A stretch of 8,010 nt of DNA. Origin: Nostoc sp. CHAB 5715 (GTDB taxonomy: Bacteria; Cyanobacteriota; Cyanobacteriia; Cyanobacteriales; Nostocaceae). The stretch is taken from NCBI RefSeq assembly GCF_020829685.1, contig NZ_JAIVFR010000264.1, forward strand, positions 1-8,010. The letters run 5' to 3'. A model generated the notes under the pieces. That model had not been told where the DNA came from. It saw nothing but the letters and a program-made list of their open reading frames with translations, and ran no database searches. The position numbers were made by a program, and so were the translations under genes. Shown here piece by piece: positions 5,316 through 8,010 of the stretch (position 1 is its first letter; each line of letters opens with the position of its first letter).

Positions 5316-5724
5316 ATCTGGACTGCTTGCTTTACCTATTACAAAATCAGCCCGGAAAGATTTAGTCGATTTACAGCCGAAGTTTTTTAAGCAGGTGATG
5401 ACTAAAATTTTGCTGCTACCCGAAGATCCCAGACCTCAAGATTGTAAGCAACTTAAGGGATATTCAGGTGTTTATCGAGTTGATCAAGGCGAGTATCGTA
5501 TTCTCTATACAATTTCTGAGGATGTAATATCAAGTCCGGTTAATCACTTACGATATGTCATTGCGAGTGGAACGGAGTGGAACGAAGCAATCGCTTCCTT
5601 ATTGGGATTACTTCACTCCGCTATCGCTACGTTCGTAATTGACTTGTATTTTAGCGGACTTGATATAATCGAAGTTTTTCGAGTTGGCAAGCGTAATGAT
5701 GATGAGGTGTACGAAAATCTATAA
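5308..5724 (+). CDS. RelE/ParE family toxin carrying an in-frame 47-residue insertion
   Basis: The frame has 138 residues, against roughly 85-95 usual for RelE/ParE toxins. Residues 1-73 give the standard pattern: ITKSARKDLVDLQ, a helix to KILLLPEDPRP, then QLKGYSGVYRVDQGEYRILY and T-I-S-E-D-V. Residues 121-138 give the last strand and tail, IEVFRVGKRNDDEVYENL. Residues 74-120 are foreign and come from a MITE-like element; without them the protein is a normal 91-residue toxin reading SEDVIEVFRVGKR across the joint. The insertion falls in the turn between two core beta strands. RelE members are ribosome-dependent mRNA interferases and ParE members gyrase poisons; I cannot decide which. The toxin may be inactive or altered, yet the frame is intact and the antitoxin gene is complete. 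It is translationally coupled to the antitoxin upstream. Confidence 0.88.
   Translation: MAESGLLALPITKSARKDLVDLQPKFFKQVMTKILLLPEDPRPQDCKQLKGYSGVYRVDQGEYRILYTISEDVISSPVNHLRYVIASGTEWNEAIASLLGLLHSAIATFVIDLYFSGLDIIEVFRVGKRNDDEVYENL
5528..5665. mobile_element. MITE-like element inserted in relE
   Basis: The ends are perfect 11-base inverted repeats, TATCAAGTCCG (5528-5538) and CGGACTTGATA (5655-5665). They are flanked by a direct repeat TAAT (5525-5528 and 5666-5669; the first or last base is shared with the element by one reading, so the target duplication is 3-4 bases). The interior holds GTCATTGCGAG near 5557 and TTCGTAATTGAC near 5632, a nested palindromic repeat of the kind common in cyanobacterial intergenic DNA. 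There is no transposase, so movement would need one in trans. Element plus duplication is 141 bases, exactly 47 codons, with no stop in the relE frame. Cyanobacterial MITEs such as Nezha are a known class, but I cannot assign this one to a named family. Confidence 0.8.
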
Positions 5725-5780
5725 TGCCATTAGAATCCCGAAACTAATTTTTTTGTAACTCATTCTTAATAGCTTGCGAT
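5667..5780 (+). repeat. Direct repeat flanking the toxin-antitoxin module, right copy (partner 4843-4955)
   Basis: This is the right copy of the about 113-base repeat and contains the true 3' end of the toxin gene and its downstream flank. The match ends at GCGAT, where the left copy continues as a HIP1 octamer and this copy continues into a GC-rich repeat. Confidence 0.85.
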
Positions 5781-5806
5781 GCCTGCGGCGGGCTACGCCT
5801 ACGCAC
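5776..5806. repeat. GC-rich cyanobacterial short repeat at a HIP1 position
   Basis: GCGATGCCTGCGGCGGGC followed by TACGCCTACGCAC is a GC-rich block in AT-rich surroundings and resembles short repeats found in many Nostocales intergenic regions. At the same place the homologous left copy has GCGATCGCCC, so the block appears to split a HIP1 octamer. Confidence 0.6.
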
Positions 5807-5840
5807 AAACCCATCACTAGCCGTTACCAACATTGCTGAG

Positions 5841-5878
5841 GAATATTTGTCAGGCAAAATCTTACCTGACAAATATTC
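5841..5878. terminator. Long perfect hairpin after the toxin gene (possible terminator)
   Basis: GAATATTTGTCAGG (5841-5854) and CCTGACAAATATTC (5865-5878) are perfect 14-base arms around a 10-base loop. It lies 117 bases after the toxin stop and 63 bases before the next start. Only TT follows the right arm, not a real U-run, so it is a weak intrinsic terminator at best. It could instead be an RNA-processing site, a protein-binding palindrome or a small inserted repeat. Confidence 0.5.
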
Positions 5879-5941
5879 TTTGGTGTAATGCCACACTTCA
5901 AGTTACGATAAATCTTACTTATTGAGAGCATCTACACCCTG

Positions 5942-6883
5942 ATGACAAGGCCTGCCGATGTCAGCACCAAAAAATTAATTAGCCTTGCACCCGATAACTG
6001 GGTAAGATGGGTAACGCAGATTTCTGATGTCGTTGCTGAAGAAATTGTAAGTGGCGAATTTCAGTGGATTAGCCGGGAAACTGATGTTTTAATGCGTGTC
6101 AACAGTCCCCAACACGGAGAATTTCTGCTTCTTAACGAATTGCAATTACGCTATCAATCCAAAATGCCACGTCGGATGCGTGCATACGCTGCACTTGCAG
6201 AAGAAAAATATAACTTGCCAACATACCCCGTTCTCATTAACATTCTTAAAACTGGCAACAACGAAATACCCACAAGCTTTACATCAAATATTGCTGGATT
6301 ACGGGCAATACAAGATTATCGGGTAATTAACCTGTGGGAAGTTGATGTTAATATTGCTTTTCAACAACCCTTACCATCCTTACTGCCGTTTGTACCCATT
6401 CTCAAAGGTGGTGAAAATGAATATACTATTAGAGAAGCATTGCAAATTCTCCGTGCTAATGAACAACTGAACCAACTGGAAACGGTCTTAGCTTTTTTTG
6501 CTACGTTTGTTTTAGAAACTGCACTCGTTCAAGAAATCATGAGGTGGGATATGGTTGTGTTACGTGAGTCGCCTTGGTATCAAGAAATTTTACGCGAAGG
6601 AGAAGCACGCGGAGAGGCACGCGGAGAGGCACGCGGAGAGGCACGCGGAGAGGCACGCGGAGAGGCACGCGGAGAGGCACGCGGAGAGGCACGCGGAGAG
6701 GCACGCGGAGAGCTGCGAGGAATACTTTCTAGTATTGAAATTAATTTGGAGTTAAAATTTGGCAACAACGGGTTACAGTTAATGCCACAAATCACGGAAA
6801 TTAATGATATAGAGCGTTTGAAGATAATTTTACGGAACGTTGTAACAGCAAATAATATTGAGGAATTACAACAGGTTTTGTAA
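5942..6883 (+). CDS. Rpn family recombination-promoting nuclease/putative transposase with EARG-repeat linker
   Basis: The protein has 313 residues and is a paralogue of the protein at 3100. The nuclease domain includes W42-I-S-R-E-T-D48-V-L, L64-N-E66-L-Q68-L-R70-Y and R78-M-R-A-Y82-A-A-L-A, the acidic and E-x-Q residues expected of the PD-(D/E)xK Rpn/YhgA group. After the conserved RWDMVVLRESPWYQEI block comes a linker of nine EARG units and one ELRG (residues 221-260), encoded by a 12-bp tandem repeat. The C-terminus (about 265-313) has KFGNNGLQL and IEELQQVL; its layout resembles the DUF4351 tail of the other copy but the sequence is much diverged. The linker is highly charged and probably helical. 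ATG 5942 is the natural start, with only a weak GAGAG upstream. It ends 22 bases before the convergent livG stop. A role in recombination is inferred from the family. Confidence 0.86.
   Translation: MTRPADVSTKKLISLAPDNWVRWVTQISDVVAEEIVSGEFQWISRETDVLMRVNSPQHGEFLLLNELQLRYQSKMPRRMRAYAALAEEKYNLPTYPVLINILKTGNNEIPTSFTSNIAGLRAIQDYRVINLWEVDVNIAFQQPLPSLLPFVPILKGGENEYTIREALQILRANEQLNQLETVLAFFATFVLETALVQEIMRWDMVVLRESPWYQEILREGEARGEARGEARGEARGEARGEARGEARGEARGEARGELRGILSSIEINLELKFGNNGLQLMPQITEINDIERLKIILRNVVTANNIEELQQVL
6601..6720 (+). repeat. 12-bp in-frame minisatellite, ten units
   Basis: Ten 12-base units run without interruption: unit 1 AGAAGCACGCGG, units 2-9 the identical AGAGGCACGCGG, unit 10 the degenerate AGAGCTGCGAGG. 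Eight perfect copies in a row suggest recent expansion. In the gene frame each unit encodes EARG. The period is a multiple of three, so copy-number change keeps the frame; it also opens shadow frames on both strands. Confidence 0.98.
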
Positions 6884-6905
6884 TTGTAAGATAGATAATC
6901 AGATA

Positions 6906-7697
6906 TTATTCATTTCCCAAATAAGCTTCAATTACAGCCGGATCATTTCTGACAACTGCTGGTTCACCCAAAGCAATCAATTGCCCAAAATCTAACACCG
7001 CAATGCGATCGCACAAACCCATAACCAATGGTACATGGTGTTCTATAAGGATGATCGTTAAATTGAAGCGATCGCGCAGGCTACGGATAAATTCACTCAA
7101 TTGCTGCTTTTCGTTGGGGTTCATCCCAGCCGCAGGTTCATCGAGAAGTAAGACTTGCGGTTTTAATGCTAAAGCGCGGGCAATTTCTAAGCGACGTTGA
7201 TCGCCGTAGGCAAAGTTTTTGGCTTTTTCGTCAGCGCGATCGCTTAATCCCACCAAATCCAATAAATCTAAAGCTTTCTGCTTAGTTTTAAATTCTTCAC
7301 TAGGCGCTGGTGGTAATCCCAAAACTCCTGCAATCATATTACTTTTAGTGTGTAAATGCCGAGCAATAATCACATTTTCTAACGCCGATAATTCCCCGAA
7401 CAAACGGATATTTTGAAAGGTACGGGCGATACCTAAAGCAGCAATTTGATGAGGACGTAGTTGAGAAACTTCTGCACCTTGATAAATTAATTTACCGCTA
7501 GAAGGTGGAATGAAAGCAGTAATCAAATTAAATAGTGTTGTTTTGCCAGCACCATTAGGCCCAATAAGTCCAAAAATCTCATGTTTATTTACACTAAAAG
7601 ATACATTATTTACCGCCACTAGACCACCAAAGCGGCGAGTTAATGCTCGTGCTTCTAAGACGATACTGCTGTTACCCGTTGGAATACTATGTGACAT
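6906..7697 (-). CDS. livG: ABC transporter ATP-binding protein, LivG type (branched-chain/neutral amino acid import)
   Basis: This 263-residue cytoplasmic ATPase subunit is the partner of the LivF-type protein at 2270. Walker A is G46-P-N-G-A-G-K-T-T54, the Q-loop glutamine is Q95 in RTFQNIRLF, the signature is A163-Y-G-D-Q167 followed by RRLEIARAL, and Walker B is V182-L-L-L-D-E187. Next is PAAGMNPNE, a LivG hallmark, and I218-E-H220-H with the H-loop histidine. The C-terminus [20 protein letters not shown] is also typical of LivG. UrtD is a less likely alternative. In Anabaena the N-I neutral amino acid system calls this subunit NatA. The start at ATG 7697 has an AT-rich leader without Shine-Dalgarno. 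Upstream in the same direction is a LivM-like tail; downstream the usual livF neighbour is displaced by about 3.9 kb of plus-strand genes. Confidence 0.93.
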   Translation of the reverse strand: MSHSIPTGNSSIVLEARALTRRFGGLVAVNNVSFSVNKHEIFGLIGPNGAGKTTLFNLITAFIPPSSGKLIYQGAEVSQLRPHQIAALGIARTFQNIRLFGELSALENVIIARHLHTKSNMIAGVLGLPPAPSEEFKTKQKALDLLDLVGLSDRADEKAKNFAYGDQRRLEIARALALKPQVLLLDEPAAGMNPNEKQQLSEFIRSLRDRFNLTIILIEHHVPLVMGLCDRIAVLDFGQLIALGEPAVVRNDPAVIEAYLGNE

Positions 7698-7752
7698 TTT
7701 TGCATATTATTATGAATAGTAAAACTTATGCAATAACTCTCTAAAACTTTTC

Positions 7753-7929
7753 TTACTTCGCGCCCTTTGCGTCCTTCGCGGTTCGTTTATTCATGATTTT
7801 CCGTCTTTGAAAAATATCTGGAGTAATTAGCCCTTGAGGAAAAAAGATTGTACCTATTACTATAAGTAAGCCAAAAATAATTAATCTCCCACGCTTCCAG
7901 TTCAATCTGCTCAACCACGATATTGTTCG
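7753..7929 (-). pseudogene. C-terminal remnant of a LivM-type permease
   Basis: A 58-codon open stretch, bounded upstream by an in-frame TGA (7930-7932) and with no start codon before its repeat-derived tail, reads RGRLIIFGLLIVIGTIFFPQ and then GLITPDIFQRRK. A last hydrophobic segment followed by FFPQGL is how LivM permeases of amino acid importers commonly end, and livM directly before livG is the normal order. No LivM-like sequence is seen in any frame between 7930 and the right edge, so the gene seems to have lost almost everything upstream. Its final dozen residues (NKRTAKDAKGAK) come from an intergenic repeat. It is called from a short peptide plus context, so a chance hydrophobic frame cannot be excluded. 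Confidence 0.5.
7754..7785. repeat. Cyanobacterial CTTCGCG-type short repeat
   Basis: The minus strand reads AACCGCGAAGGACGCAAAGG and then GCGCGAAG. This GC-rich string with repeated GCGAAG/GACGC steps occurs in many Nostocales intergenic regions. Here it supplies the last codons of the LivM-like tail before the stop. Confidence 0.6.
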
Positions 7930-7958
7930 TCATATTGTTGTTGCATAAGTGACTTTTG

Positions 7959-7974
7959 ATTTCACTTGTGAAAT
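7959..7974. repeat. Short palindrome near the right edge
   Basis: ATTTCAC and GTGAAAT are perfect 7-base arms around TT. It lies just upstream of the point where the LivM-like remnant breaks off, in AT-rich DNA without a visible gene. It may be an operator or part of an inserted element whose other end is outside the window. Confidence 0.4.
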
Positions 7975-8010
7975 TTTATCCATTATATTGCACACATGAT
8001 TTAAAATTGC

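Noticed and set aside
5528..5665. Full insertion sequence in relE
   Set aside because: Only 138 bases long with no transposase frame of its own, so at most a non-autonomous element.
6555..6795. HAER-rich (plus) and SPRA-rich (minus) repeat proteins
   Set aside because: Both are shadows of the 12-bp tandem repeat inside the Rpn-like gene, open only because the period is a multiple of three.
6600..6883. C-terminal domain swap in the second Rpn-like protein
   Set aside because: The tail looked different at first, but KFG, ERL and IEELQQVL line up with RFG, ERL and LDEFVQIL of the first copy, so strong divergence of one domain is more likely than replacement.

Overview
The window looks like chromosomal DNA from a filamentous, probably Nostocales-type cyanobacterium. 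Eight perfect copies of the HIP1 octamer GCGATCGC are visible (for example at 2535, 3964, 4026, 4240, 4951, 7005, 7068 and 7236). The DNA is AT-rich between genes and dense in short palindromic repeats of cyanobacterial style. Uma2-family and Rpn-like nucleases with a DUF4351-type tail, both greatly expanded in cyanobacteria, are present. The genus is an inference; no rRNA, tRNA or species marker is visible.

Layout from left to right. (1) Minus strand, 1-3001: the N-terminal part of a histidine phosphatase (runs off the left edge), a NucS/DUF91-like PD-(D/E)xK nuclease, a G-rich hairpin repeat, an Uma2-family nuclease, and a LivF-type ABC ATPase. (2) Plus strand, 3100-6883: an accessory island. 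It holds an Rpn-like nuclease, a truncated tandem copy of its 3' end, an array of 21-bp tandem repeats, other palindromic repeats, a relE remnant, a phd/yefM-relE toxin-antitoxin operon whose toxin carries an in-frame 141-bp insertion with MITE-like ends, a long hairpin, and a second Rpn-like nuclease with a 12-bp tandem repeat in its linker. (3) Minus strand, 6906-8010: a LivG-type ABC ATPase, then what looks like only the C-terminal tail of a LivM-type permease.

How it fits together. LivG and LivF are the two nucleotide-binding subunits of a branched-chain/neutral amino acid importer of the Liv/Nat type. They are normally neighbours in the order livM-livG-livF; here they share a strand and order but are separated by about 3.9 kb of opposite-strand DNA rich in nucleases and repeats. 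The permease tail next to livG is not attached to a full gene in this window, so the remaining permeases and binding protein must be elsewhere if the transporter works.

The most notable observation is the relE insertion. A 141-bp segment (MITE-like element plus target duplication) bounded by 11-bp perfect inverted repeats and a TAAT direct repeat sits in the toxin gene and preserves the frame; deleting it on paper restores a typical 91-residue RelE/ParE protein. Other points are a 113-bp direct repeat flanking the toxin-antitoxin module, a mosaic tandem duplication with exactly 90 identical bases, the 21-bp repeat array, and expansion of the EARG linker. I see no clear new defence or biosynthetic system. 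The novelty here lies in how repeats and mobile elements have reshaped nuclease and toxin genes.
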